Assembly: GCF_011801145.1 (NCBI RefSeq)
Contig: NZ_CP046172.1
Location: 6,324,001 to 6,388,000 of the forward strand
DNA from: Nocardia arthritidis
GTDB taxonomy: Bacteria; Actinomycetota; Actinomycetes; Mycobacteriales; Mycobacteriaceae
DNA length: 64,000 nt
Reading direction: 5' to 3'
This document shows, in pieces, positions 17,183-25,206 of this stretch. Below the pieces are notes generated by a model. The model was not told the DNA's origin and did not search any database. It worked only from the letters and a program-made list of their open reading frames with translations. The position numbers and the translations under genes are program-made. Position 1 is the stretch's first letter, and each line of letters starts with the position of its first letter.

Positions 17183-18951
17183 CGTCGTGCCGTCTCCTTA
17201 ACCGTGATGCTGCCCGCCTTGCGTTCCCTGGCGAGTTGCTGGATAGCGCCGAGTCCGTTGACCGACGGCTTGGCCCAGAACTGCGACCGGGACGCCAGCA
17301 TCATCAGGGGCGCGGTCACCAGGTAGAGCACGATCACGTCGAGCACGGTAGTGACGCCGAGGGTGAACGCGAAACCCTTCACCTGCCCGGCGGCCAGGAT
17401 GTAGAGCACCACCGAGGCGATGAGGCTGACCGTCTTACCCGAGAGGTTGGTGCGCTGGGCGCGGGCCCAGCCGCGCGGCACCGCCGAACGGAAGCTGCGG
17501 CCCTCGCGCATCTCGTCCTTGATGCGTTCGAAGAAGACGACGAACGAGTCGGCGGTCAGACCGATACCGATGATCAGACCGGCGATACCGGCCAGGTCGA
17601 GGGTGAAGCCGATCCATCTGCCGAGCAGCACGATCAGGCCGTACACCGCGACGCCCGAGGCCACCAGCGAGAAGCCGGCGAGAAAGCCGAGCATGCGGTA
17701 GTAGAGCAGGCAGTAGACGAGAACCACGGCCAGGCCGATCGCGCCCGCGAGCAGGCCGGCGCGCAGCGAGGACAGGCCGAGGGTCGCCGAAACCGATTCC
17801 GCCTCCGAGGTCTGGAACGACAGCGGCAGCGAACCGTACTTCAGCGTATTGGCCAGGTCGCGGGCGCTCGCGGCGGTGAAGTTACCGGAGATGCGGCTGC
17901 GGCCGTCGGTCTGCACGCCCTGCACCGTCGCCGCGGTGATCACCTTGGTGTCCAGCACGACCGCGATCTGCTTGCCCAGGTACTCCTTGGTCAGCTCGGT
18001 CCACTGGTCGGCGCCGGTGGATTTGAAGGTCAGGTCGACCACGTTGCGGGCTTCCATCTTGTCGAAACCCGAAGTGGCGTTGGCGATTTCCTCACCGCTG
18101 ATCCGGCTCTTGTCCAGCAGGTAGACGTTGCCGTCCGAACCGCAGGCCACCAGCGGCAGGTTCGGGTCGTCGGCGCCGGCCAGCGGATCGGGCTTGGAGC
18201 AGTCGAGGGTTGCCATCGCCTGCTGCTGCACGGCCGGGTCGGTGCTCTGGCGCAGCGCCTTCGCGGCGGCGATCTCCTTTTCCGCCTTCTGCTGCGGGGT
18301 CAGATCGCCGGTCGGGGTCTGCGTCGGAGTCGGCGTCGGGGTCGCGGGGGCCGAGGTGGGCGGCTGCTCCTGGCCGGTCGGTCCCTGTGCCGGGAACACT
18401 CGGTTCTGCGGGGCGGGCTGCTGCTCCGGGGCGGGCTGTTCAGGAGCCGCGGGCGCCGGAGGGGACGCGGGCGCCGGCGCGGTCGACGGGTTCTCGCCGG
18501 GAGCGAGTGCGGGCGGGGCCGACGGCGCCGGAGCACCGGTGCCCGTGTCCTGCTTGGAGCCCTTCGCGGGTGCGATACCGCCCGGCATCACCGGACGGAT
18601 ATAGAGCTTGGCGGTCACCGCCAGGCTCCTGGCCTGCTGACCGTTGTCGCCCGGGACGGTGACGACGAGGTTGTCGCCGTCGATGACCACCTCGGAGTTC
18701 GTCACACCGAGCCCGTTCACCCGGCTCTCGATGATCGACTGCGCCCGATGCAGGCTGTCTTGGCTCGGTTTGCTGCCGTCCGGGGTGCGGGCGGTCAGCG
18801 TGACCCGGGTCCCGCCTTGCAGATCGATACCGAGCTTCGGCGTTGGGGCCTTGTCACCGGTGAAGAACACCAGCGCGTAGATGACGGCCAGCAGCGCGGC
18901 GTAGACGCCGAGCAACCGGAACGGATGCCCCGTTCCCTTGGAAGGTGGCAC
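17179..18951 (-). CDS. secD: Protein translocase subunit SecD with long Pro/Ala-rich insertion
   Basis: A 590-residue membrane subunit. After the first helix (LLGVYAALLAVIYALVFF) comes the SecD signature GIDLQGGTRVTLTA. The C-terminal half has five helices, including GLIIGIGLTADSFVVFFERI. Residues about 150-240 are a low-complexity Pro/Ala/Thr/Gln stretch inside the periplasmic domain, seen in several actinomycetes. It overlaps secF by 4 bp and follows yajC by about 100 nt, forming the yajC-secD-secF export unit. Confidence 0.96.
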   Translation of the reverse strand: MPPSKGTGHPFRLLGVYAALLAVIYALVFFTGDKAPTPKLGIDLQGGTRVTLTARTPDGSKPSQDSLHRAQSIIESRVNGLGVTNSEVVIDGDNLVVTVPGDNGQQARSLAVTAKLYIRPVMPGGIAPAKGSKQDTGTGAPAPSAPPALAPGENPSTAPAPASPPAPAAPEQPAPEQQPAPQNRVFPAQGPTGQEQPPTSAPATPTPTPTQTPTGDLTPQQKAEKEIAAAKALRQSTDPAVQQQAMATLDCSKPDPLAGADDPNLPLVACGSDGNVYLLDKSRISGEEIANATSGFDKMEARNVVDLTFKSTGADQWTELTKEYLGKQIAVVLDTKVITAATVQGVQTDGRSRISGNFTAASARDLANTLKYGSLPLSFQTSEAESVSATLGLSSLRAGLLAGAIGLAVVLVYCLLYYRMLGFLAGFSLVASGVAVYGLIVLLGRWIGFTLDLAGIAGLIIGIGLTADSFVVFFERIKDEMREGRSFRSAVPRGWARAQRTNLSGKTVSLIASVVLYILAAGQVKGFAFTLGVTTVLDVIVLYLVTAPLMMLASRSQFWAKPSVNGLGAIQQLARERKAGSITVKETARR

Positions 18952-19050
18952 AGTACGTATCTCCTAGGCGGGAGGTCGACGGTGGAACAGGCGAGCGCGC
19001 CCGGCCGCATATGGTCGGGCCTGCGCCGGGCGCCCTGATGGTGGCGAGTG

Positions 19051-19407
19051 TCAGTCCTTGGTCAGCCGGGTCTCGGTCTGCTCCGCGGACTCCTCGACCG
19101 GAGCGCTCTCGGGCGCGTCGGTCGCGGCATCGTCGGCGGTCTCCGCGGCCGTGTCCTCGGCGCGCACCTCGCTGATCGCGCGGCGCAGCCAGGTGGTCAC
19201 GACATCCTCGGCGATTTCGAGGTCGACGGTGGTGTCGTCGATTTCGACCACCGTGCCGTAGAGCCCCGACGTGGTGATGACTTGGTCGCCGATTTTCAGG
19301 TTGTCCTGCATGGAGGCCACCTTCTCGGCCTCCCGCTTCTGGCGGCGGACGCCGAGGAACATCGGCACTAGCAGGGCTACCAGCAGCAGCGGTAACAGGA
19401 GTTCCAT
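19051..19407 (-). CDS. yajC: Preprotein translocase accessory subunit YajC
   Basis: A 118-residue protein with one N-terminal helix (LLLPLLLVALLVPMFLG). The conserved YajC core follows: RRQKREAEKVASMQDNLK, IGDQVITTSGLYGTVVEI and DTTVDLEIAEDVVTTWLRR. An acidic tail ends the protein. First gene of the secDF unit. In this genome it is separated from ruvB by about 7 kb of accessory DNA. Confidence 0.95.
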   Translation of the reverse strand: MELLLPLLLVALLVPMFLGVRRQKREAEKVASMQDNLKIGDQVITTSGLYGTVVEIDDTTVDLEIAEDVVTTWLRRAISEVRAEDTAAETADDAATDAPESAPVEESAEQTETRLTKD

Positions 19408-19427
19408 CGTCGAAGTCAGTCCCTAGT

Positions 19428-19457
19428 GTGTGGGTCGGATCGGGCAAGTACCCACAC
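19428..19457. promoter_or_regulatory. Inverted repeat upstream of yajC
   Basis: GTGTGGGT (19428-19435) and ACCCACAC (19450-19457) form a perfect 8-bp inverted repeat 21 nt before the yajC start. It could be an operator or a 5' UTR hairpin. The rest of 19458-19602 shows nothing recognisable. Confidence 0.4.
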
Positions 19458-19602
19458 AGTCTGCCAGTTCATGTCGTTATCGACACACCGGCATGCCAGG
19501 TTCGACACGCCAGATCCGGCCATCCGGCCCAGAAGACGCCGATGCGCCGGGGACGCTTGGCGAATCAGCGTCCCCGGCACGGATGCGGCGGTTCCCGGTT
19601 GT

Positions 19603-19935
19603 CTACCGCGGCCAGGTGTTCTGCACGACGTAGAAGCCGTACGGATTACCTGCCGGATCGCCTGTCCTGTCCTTCTTGATCTCCTGGCACGGCTCGACGC
19701 TGCCGCCCAGGTGCTGATTACTGAACAGCGCCCTGGACTGCGCCGTTACGCGGGCCTCGCAGCTCTGCCGATCCGAGTAGCCCCAGACCTCCGACGTCGT
19801 CGAGCCGTGGGTGGTGACCTTGTGATAGATGAGGTTCGCCTCCGCGTTGGCCGTTCCCGCACCGAGCGCGATCACCGCGCCGACGCTCGCGGCCAGGCCG
19901 GTGACACCCGCCAGCCGACGCATCGTGTTACCCAT
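19603..19935 (-). CDS. Small secreted protein of unknown function
   Basis: A 110-residue protein from ATG 19935, preceded by GGGGAGGA. A Sec signal (RRLAGVTGLAASVGAVIALG, cut probably after ANA) is followed by a mature domain of about 78 residues. Two cysteines (SCEARV, EPCQEI) could form one disulfide. No family was recognised. It starts 26 nt after the other secreted-protein gene, so the two are probably co-transcribed. Confidence 0.75.
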   Translation of the reverse strand: MGNTMRRLAGVTGLAASVGAVIALGAGTANAEANLIYHKVTTHGSTTSEVWGYSDRQSCEARVTAQSRALFSNQHLGGSVEPCQEIKKDRTGDPAGNPYGFYVVQNTWPR

Positions 19936-19961
19936 GATTCCTCCCCTTCCCGGAAGTTTTC

Positions 19962-20375
19962 TCAGTGCGAGAACGTGACCTGGACACCGGTCACGTTCGG
20001 GGTCGTCGCCCGGATGCCGGGCACCGCGAGGACGTTCCCCCACGGGACGCAGCCGGTGGAGTTCGGAATCGAGTACCACTGCTCGTTTCCGTTGATGTCG
20101 TAACCGCGCGCCTGCACCACCGGTATGCCGTTGCCGATGATGTTGATCGTGTAGCAGACCTGGTGGCCGGGGCTCCCGGCCACGTTGCAGCTGGAATTGG
20201 CGACCGGCCCCCACTTGTTCAGCGGTGCGGCGAATGCCCGCCCGCCGCACGATCCGGCCTGTGCGGACGGCGCGGACAGCAGGTCGGAATTCGCCACCAG
20301 CGGAGCGGCGGCCGCGACACCGGCGATCGCCAGCACACTCGCGGCACGCGCGGCAGACTTCATAAATACTTTCAT
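19962..20375 (-). CDS. Secreted protein with four cysteines, unknown function
   Basis: A 137-residue protein. ATG 20375 is preferred because GGGGA lies 8 nt upstream; ATG 20363 is also possible. The signal peptide (AASVLAIAGVAAAAPLVA) ends near SAQAG. The mature part has four cysteines (GSCGGRAF, SSCNVAG, QVCYTINI, STGCVPWG), probably two disulfides. No enzymatic motif is seen. First gene of a two-gene secreted unit, with a perfect CRP/GlxR-type site about 174 nt upstream. Confidence 0.75.
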   Translation of the reverse strand: MKVFMKSAARAASVLAIAGVAAAAPLVANSDLLSAPSAQAGSCGGRAFAAPLNKWGPVANSSCNVAGSPGHQVCYTINIIGNGIPVVQARGYDINGNEQWYSIPNSTGCVPWGNVLAVPGIRATTPNVTGVQVTFSH

Positions 20376-20548
20376 TTCACATTTCCCCAATACTTCGGTG
20401 ACGCGGATTCGGCCGCCCGGCCGATCCCCCCGGCGAACACACCGCGGCATTCGGCCGCCACGCGGACGAATCCCAATAGTCCTGAGCTCCAAAGACTTTC
20501 GGTGCGTTCACAAGATTGGATGCGCCGGGTCGCCCCGGCGTTCCCCAA

Positions 20549-20564
20549 TGTGACCGGCATCACA
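20549..20564. promoter_or_regulatory. CRP/GlxR-type site (perfect TGTGA-N6-TCACA)
   Basis: TGTGACCGGCATCACA matches the cAMP-receptor consensus at all ten fixed positions. It lies between the terminator of the monooxygenase gene and the secreted-protein gene at 20375, so it probably belongs to the latter. The remaining bases of the 315-bp intergenic region 20376-20690 hold only the adjacent terminator. Confidence 0.65.
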
Positions 20565-20571
20565 AATAGAT

Positions 20572-20597
20572 CCGCCCCGACCTGAGGGTCGGGGCGG
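20572..20597 (-). terminator. Hairpin terminator after the monooxygenase gene
   Basis: CCGCCCCGACC and GGTCGGGGCGG form a perfect 11-bp stem with loop TGAG, about 95 nt past the monooxygenase stop. There is no U-run, as is common in actinomycetes. Confidence 0.65.
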
Positions 20598-20690
20598 GCC
20601 AAATGCTGTGGCGCACCGTGCGTTACCTGGTAGGAGCGGCGAATTCACCTTTCTGGGAAGGAGATCCGCGCACCGCGCGTTTGCGCGGGA

Positions 20691-22184
20691 TCAGGCGGCA
20701 GCCGGGCCGTAGCTGTAGTCGTCGAGCGGGAAGGTGACCGCCTCGCGGTGGGCGTTGACCGTGCTGGTCGGGCGGAGCAGGGCGGCCTCGCCGTGCTGGT
20801 TGAAGTAGTAGCTGCGCGCGGTGGAGCAATCGCCGCCGTAGAAGACCGAGGAGCCGAGCTTCTCGGTGACGCGGTCCAGGAATTCGGTGTTCGCGCGCTC
20901 GGTGACCTCGAAAGTCGTTTCCCCGCGCCGGAACAGCTCGCCGAACAGCCTGCCCATATGCTTCATCTGCGCCTCGATGGTGGTGAAATAGGACAGGCCG
21001 CTGTACGAGTACGGGCTGTTGAGGCTCAGGAAGTTCGGGAACTTGGGCACGGTTATGCCCTCGTAGGCCTGGAATCGGTTGTCGCGCCACCACTTTCCGA
21101 GGTTCACACCCTCGCGGCCGATGATCTCGATGGCCGGGAAGTTCACATCCCACAGGTTGAAGCCGGTGGCCAGGATGAGAGTGTCGATCTCGGTCTTGTG
21201 GCCGTCCGCGGTGACGATGCCATCGGCCTCGACGTGATCGATGGAGTTGGTCTCCAAGCGCACGTGCGGCTGGTTGAAGGTGCGGAAGTAGGTGTTGGAG
21301 AAGGTCGGGCGCTTACAGCCGAAGTCGTAGTGCGGGGTGAGCTGCTTGCGAATCTCCTTGTCCCGCACCTGCGCTCGCAGATGCGCCTTGGCGAGCACGC
21401 CCGCGCCCCGATTCAGTAGCTTGGCGTGCTTGAAGTGCAGTACGCCGATCACCATCAGCGCCTCTAGCAGGCTCGTATTCACCAGGCGCGCGGCCTTTTG
21501 CGTCACAGGCACTTTCGCGAACAACTGCTGGACGGCGGGCGGGATCGCGGCATCGATCTTGGGTACCACCCAGATCGGGGTGCGCTGAAAGACGGTGAGC
21601 GCCGCGGCCTTCTTGGCCACCTCGGGAATCAACTGGACGGCGGTGGCGCCGGTGCCGATGACGGCGGCGCGGCGGCCGGTCAGGTCGAAATCGTCCTCCC
21701 ACGCGGTGGTGTGAATGATCTTGCCCGCGAAGGTATCTATGCCGGGGAAGGGCGGCGTGTACGGCTGGGACAGGAAGCCGGTGGCGGCGAGCAGGTAACG
21801 GCCGGTGAGGGTTTCACCGCCGGCGACGGAGACCACCCACTGCTGGTGTTCGGCGTCCCAGCGGGCGCCGTCCACGACGGTGTTGAAGCGCATACGGCGG
21901 CGCAAACCATATTTGTCGGCAACATGTTCGGCGTACTTCTTCAGTTCGGCGCCGGGTGCGAACAGCCGCGACCAGTGCGGGTTCGGCTCGAACGAGTACG
22001 AGTAGGTCACCGAGGCGATATCGACGGCGAGGCCGGGATAGTGATTGACGTGCCAGGTGCCGCCGAGGTCGTCCTCGCGCTCCAGGATCACGTAGTTGCT
22101 CAGGCCTAGTCGGTCGAGCTCGATGCCCGCCCCCATACCACCGAATCCCGCGCCGATCACGATCGCGTCGAACTGAGGCGCCAC
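20691..22184 (-). CDS. Flavin-containing (Baeyer-Villiger type) monooxygenase
   Basis: A 497-residue FAD/NADPH enzyme. GAGFGGMGAG is the FAD-binding GxGxxG near residue 12, and GTGATAVQ is the NADPH-binding one near 177. Between them is the Baeyer-Villiger fingerprint FxGxxxHxxxW as FAGKIIHTTAW. LILATGFNLWDV is the ATG motif. It inserts oxygen into ketones or oxidises heteroatoms; the substrate is unknown. It is divergent from a TetR regulator 79 bp away, which probably represses it. Confidence 0.92.
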   Translation of the reverse strand: MAPQFDAIVIGAGFGGMGAGIELDRLGLSNYVILEREDDLGGTWHVNHYPGLAVDIASVTYSYSFEPNPHWSRLFAPGAELKKYAEHVADKYGLRRRMRFNTVVDGARWDAEHQQWVVSVAGGETLTGRYLLAATGFLSQPYTPPFPGIDTFAGKIIHTTAWEDDFDLTGRRAAVIGTGATAVQLIPEVAKKAAALTVFQRTPIWVVPKIDAAIPPAVQQLFAKVPVTQKAARLVNTSLLEALMVIGVLHFKHAKLLNRGAGVLAKAHLRAQVRDKEIRKQLTPHYDFGCKRPTFSNTYFRTFNQPHVRLETNSIDHVEADGIVTADGHKTEIDTLILATGFNLWDVNFPAIEIIGREGVNLGKWWRDNRFQAYEGITVPKFPNFLSLNSPYSYSGLSYFTTIEAQMKHMGRLFGELFRRGETTFEVTERANTEFLDRVTEKLGSSVFYGGDCSTARSYYFNQHGEAALLRPTSTVNAHREAVTFPLDDYSYGPAAA

Positions 22185-22219
22185 GCCGAACCTCCTGGTT
22201 TGCTGAACCGTCCATCACA

Positions 22220-22235
22220 GAATGACACATCATTC
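22220..22235. promoter_or_regulatory. TetR operator candidate
   Basis: GAATGA-CACA-TCATTC is a perfect 6+6 inverted repeat in the 79-bp region between the monooxygenase (36 bp away) and the TetR gene (29 bp away). Position and symmetry suit binding by the divergent TetR protein. Confidence 0.5.
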
Positions 22236-22263
22236 CGTTTATGACGACTGTATCATCGGGGTC

Positions 22264-22911
22264 GTGACGAAGCCATCCACGCGGACCTCCCGCACCACCG
22301 GGAACGCCATGCAGCGCCGCAAGGCCGAACTGCGCCAGGCGATCATCGACACCGCGTTCGCGTGCTTCGCCGAGAAGGGCTACCACGCCACCGGAATCGC
22401 CGATATCGCAGGACAATTGGGCATCGGGCACGGCACCTTCTACCGCTACTTCAGCAATAAGCGCGACATCATCGACCACGTCATCGACGATCTGTCCGCC
22501 CGAATCGTCGACGCGCTCGGCACCGAGAACGCACCCGACGCGGCAACCACCCTGGACGAATACCGGGCCCAGATCGACCGGATCGGCGGCGCGCTCACCG
22601 GCATCCTGATCGACGACCGCCGCGTCGCACAGCTACTCCTTTTCCACGCGCCCGGCATCGACGACGAACTCACCGCACGGCTGTACGGACTGCTCGACAC
22701 CGCCGACGCGCTCACCGCGGGCTATCTCGACCACGGCGTCGAACTCGGTTATCTGCGTGCCGATCTCGATACGGCGAACACCGCCCGCGCGGTCACCGGA
22801 ATGCTGCTGGCCGCCATCGTGCACGGCCTGCGCGAACCCGACGAGGCGGCCATCGCCGGGCTGAACCAGGCGATTCGCCGATTGCTCATCGACGGCGTCC
22901 GGCGCGACTGA
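22264..22911 (+). CDS. TetR family transcriptional regulator
   Basis: A 215-residue regulator from GTG 22264 (encoding MTKPSTRTSR). The N-terminal TetR helix-turn-helix spans about residues 15-62: AIIDTAFACFAEKGYHATG, IADIAGQLGIGHGTFYRYF. An all-helical ligand domain follows. An upstream ATG at 22222 would overlap the palindrome, so it is less likely. Its divergent position suggests it controls the Baeyer-Villiger-type monooxygenase. Confidence 0.9.
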   Translation: MTKPSTRTSRTTGNAMQRRKAELRQAIIDTAFACFAEKGYHATGIADIAGQLGIGHGTFYRYFSNKRDIIDHVIDDLSARIVDALGTENAPDAATTLDEYRAQIDRIGGALTGILIDDRRVAQLLLFHAPGIDDELTARLYGLLDTADALTAGYLDHGVELGYLRADLDTANTARAVTGMLLAAIVHGLREPDEAAIAGLNQAIRRLLIDGVRRD

Positions 22912-23091
22912 CCGGTTCGCTCTTCGCTCGCCCCGCGATAACCCGCGGGAATTCCACTCGGGTAGCGAACATTTCGCGAATCGCCCGGCGTAAGGTGATG
23001 CTCATGCGGGTCGGGGGCTCGAATACTGGTTGAAGACCGCCGGGTACGAGATTCGCATATTCGGCCGGAACACGACGGAGGGCCTGACAGA

Positions 23092-23694
23092 ATGTCGCGG
23101 GTGACACCGGAAGATGTGAGTCGCACCCACTTCGGCATGCCTGCCATGGGGCATCGCGGCTATCACGCCGACGAGGTGGACGCCTTCCTCGAAGCGGTCT
23201 GCGCAACCCTCGACGGACGCGGCGCCCTCACCGCCGACGATATCCGCCACGTCAGCTTCGACGCCCCGCGCTTCGGCGGCCGCGGCTACGAGGCCGAACA
23301 GGTCGACGAATTCCTGGACCGGGTGCGGGTGGAGCTGGAGTTCCGCCAGCTCGGCAGCCGTCCGGTGCCCGCGGGCGTCAACGGCAACGGCCACACCCTG
23401 CTCACCGCCGACGACGTACATCGCATGCGGTTCAGCCCCGCACCCGTCGGCCACCGCGGCTACCACCGCGACGAGGTCGACGCCTTCCTCGACCTGGTCG
23501 CCGCCACCCTCACCCACGACGGGCCCGGCAGCCTGACCGTCGCCGACGTCAAATCGGTCCGCTTCACCGAGGCCCGTTTGGGCACCCGCGGATATCACCG
23601 CGAGGAGGTGGACGCGTTCCTCGACCTGGTTGTCACCGCCATCGAACACGCCGACCAGCAGCACCATCATCTTCGGTGGATCCACCGCGAATAG
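23092..23694 (+). CDS. Protein of four DivIVA-like motifs
   Basis: A 200-residue soluble protein built from four copies of the short DivIVA N-terminal motif (Gly-x-Arg-Gly-Tyr-x3-Glu-Val-Asp-x-Phe-Leu), at about residues 5-36, 46-77, 101-133 and 146-178. Each has an upstream partner such as [10 protein letters not shown] or [10 protein letters not shown]. The first two copies and the last two are joined by a GNGNGH linker. There is no long coiled coil, unlike true DivIVA/Wag31. In DivIVA this motif touches the membrane at curved poles, so a multivalent membrane or pole binder is plausible (inference). Confidence 0.85.
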   Translation: MSRVTPEDVSRTHFGMPAMGHRGYHADEVDAFLEAVCATLDGRGALTADDIRHVSFDAPRFGGRGYEAEQVDEFLDRVRVELEFRQLGSRPVPAGVNGNGHTLLTADDVHRMRFSPAPVGHRGYHRDEVDAFLDLVAATLTHDGPGSLTVADVKSVRFTEARLGTRGYHREEVDAFLDLVVTAIEHADQQHHHLRWIHRE

Positions 23695-23874
23695 GTTTGC
23701 GGCAGGGGCGGTCTCGCGCCCGGGTCTTCGGGGCAGTTGCCGGGTGAGCACGTCACTGCGACCGGATCAGCCAGGTCATCGGCAAGTTGGGTGGTCGCGT
23801 CGCTGTGACAACGGGGCCACCCCGGCTGAGTGGCGATGCTCGCATTCGGCATTCCTCTTCGCCTCGGTTCGGAG

Positions 23875-24190
23875 GGATCGGTGAGTTGGGGGTCGCGGCG
23901 CTACGGCGACCGGATCGCCTTAGATGGCGGGATGTATTCGCATGCGGTGTTCCGGTCTCCCGCTCGATTTGGACGGATCGGTGGGTTGGGTTGGTGGTCG
24001 CGTCGCTACGACGACTGGATCGCCCGAGGTGGGCGCGTGGTGCGTTGGTATGCGGAGTTCCGGTCACCCGCTCGATTAGGAGGGATCGGCGCCTTGGGTT
24101 GGTGGTCACGTCGCTACGACGACTGAATCGCCCGAGGTGGGCGCGTGGTGCGTTGGTATGCGGAGTTCCGGTTCCCCCCACGGATTACGT
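23875..24190. repeat. Tandem repeat array A (three units of 100-108 bp)
   Basis: Three direct units start at 23875, 23975 and 24083, each beginning GGATCGG and carrying the core GTCGCTACGACGACTGGATC. The first unit is diverged; the second and third are nearly identical. The same core occurs in opposite orientation in array B and alone near 56283. No frame looks like a real gene. The region 23695-25206 as a whole is non-coding repeat DNA between the DivIVA-like gene and the Gln-rich protein gene. Confidence 0.8.
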
Positions 24191-24388
24191 TGTTCCCGCG
24201 TAGGTTTCGGCTTCTCGCACTTGCAATAGCTTGCGTGCGAAGCCAATTGCTGTGCGCGAACCGGGGGTACCGGTGTGTCGAGCGACGCGTGCCACCGGTG
24301 CGTCGCCGGGCAGGGGCAACTCGCGGGACGCCTGGGTTTGCACGCTGACGCCAGCCACCTACGTGTTCAAAGGTGAAACAGGGTGGCT

Positions 24389-24428
24389 GCACCCCGTCTT
24401 CGAACCGTGCATTGGTTGTACGGGGTGC
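24389..24428. repeat. Inverted repeat related to the 56.4 kb hairpin
   Basis: GCACCCCGT (24389-24397) and ACGGGGTGC (24420-24428) form a 9-bp inverted repeat. The left arm and following bases (TTCGAACCG, then CATT) match the larger hairpin at 56417-56490, which suggests a shared mobile or duplicated unit. Confidence 0.5.
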
Positions 24429-24640
24429 GCGCCATAGAGACGGCGTGCGGCGGCATCGGGAGGGGCGTGATCAACACGACCAAGCATTGGCGGCCCTGGT
24501 GCGGACGAGACGCTGTTCGCCAACGTGCAGCGCGCCCACCTCGGGCGATTCAGTCGGCCTGGGTGGACAAAATCAGCTGGGATATGCGGAAATCTCGCGG
24601 AAGTCGTCTGGTTTTGGCCGTTCAGGCCGGATGCTACAGC

Positions 24641-25132
24641 GCCGGTAGGTATATCGGCCTCACTCCGAGTGCGAAACCGCACCTCCGCATGCCAACGCAC
24701 CCCGCGCCCACCTCGGGCAATCCAGCCGTCGTAGCGACGCAACCATCCACCGACGCACCGATCCCCCACGACGGCACCAGCACAGCACAGCCCCGGACAC
24801 AACAGCGCCGGTACAGATTCCGGCCTCACTCCCGATGCGAACCGCACCGCCGCATGCCAACGCACCCGCACCCACCTCGGGCAATCCAGCCGTCGTAGCG
24901 GCGCGACCATCCGCCGACGCACCGATCCCCCACGACGGCACCAGCGCAGCACAGCCCCGAATGCAACAGCGCCGGTACGTATATCGGCCTCACTCCCGAT
25001 GCGAACCGCACCGCCGCATGCCAACCCACCCCGCGCCCACCTCGGGCAATCCAGCCGTCGTAGCGGCGCAACCGTCCGCCGACGCACCGATCCCTCGCGG
25101 ACGGCACCGGCGCAGCACAGCCCCGACGCAGC
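24641..25132. repeat. Tandem repeat array B (three units of about 164 bp)
   Basis: Direct units lie at 24641-24806, 24807-24970 and 24971-25132. Each starts GCCGGTA and contains CCACCTCGGGCAATCCAGCC, the reverse complement of the array A core, then a block ending in CAGCACAGCCCCG. A partial core also lies near 24528. Long frames through the array exist on both strands but only reflect the periodicity. It ends about 75 bp before the Gln-rich protein gene. Confidence 0.85.
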
Positions 25133-25206
25133 CTTGCTGTATGTCGGACGGCAGACTGTTGCGAGGTGACGTGCTCCGGCGACCACAGGTATCGAGGGGG
25201 AACAGC

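Noticed and set aside
23875..25132. Possible CRISPR array
   Set aside because: Units are 100-166 bp with no short constant repeats separated by unique spacers, and no cas genes are present.
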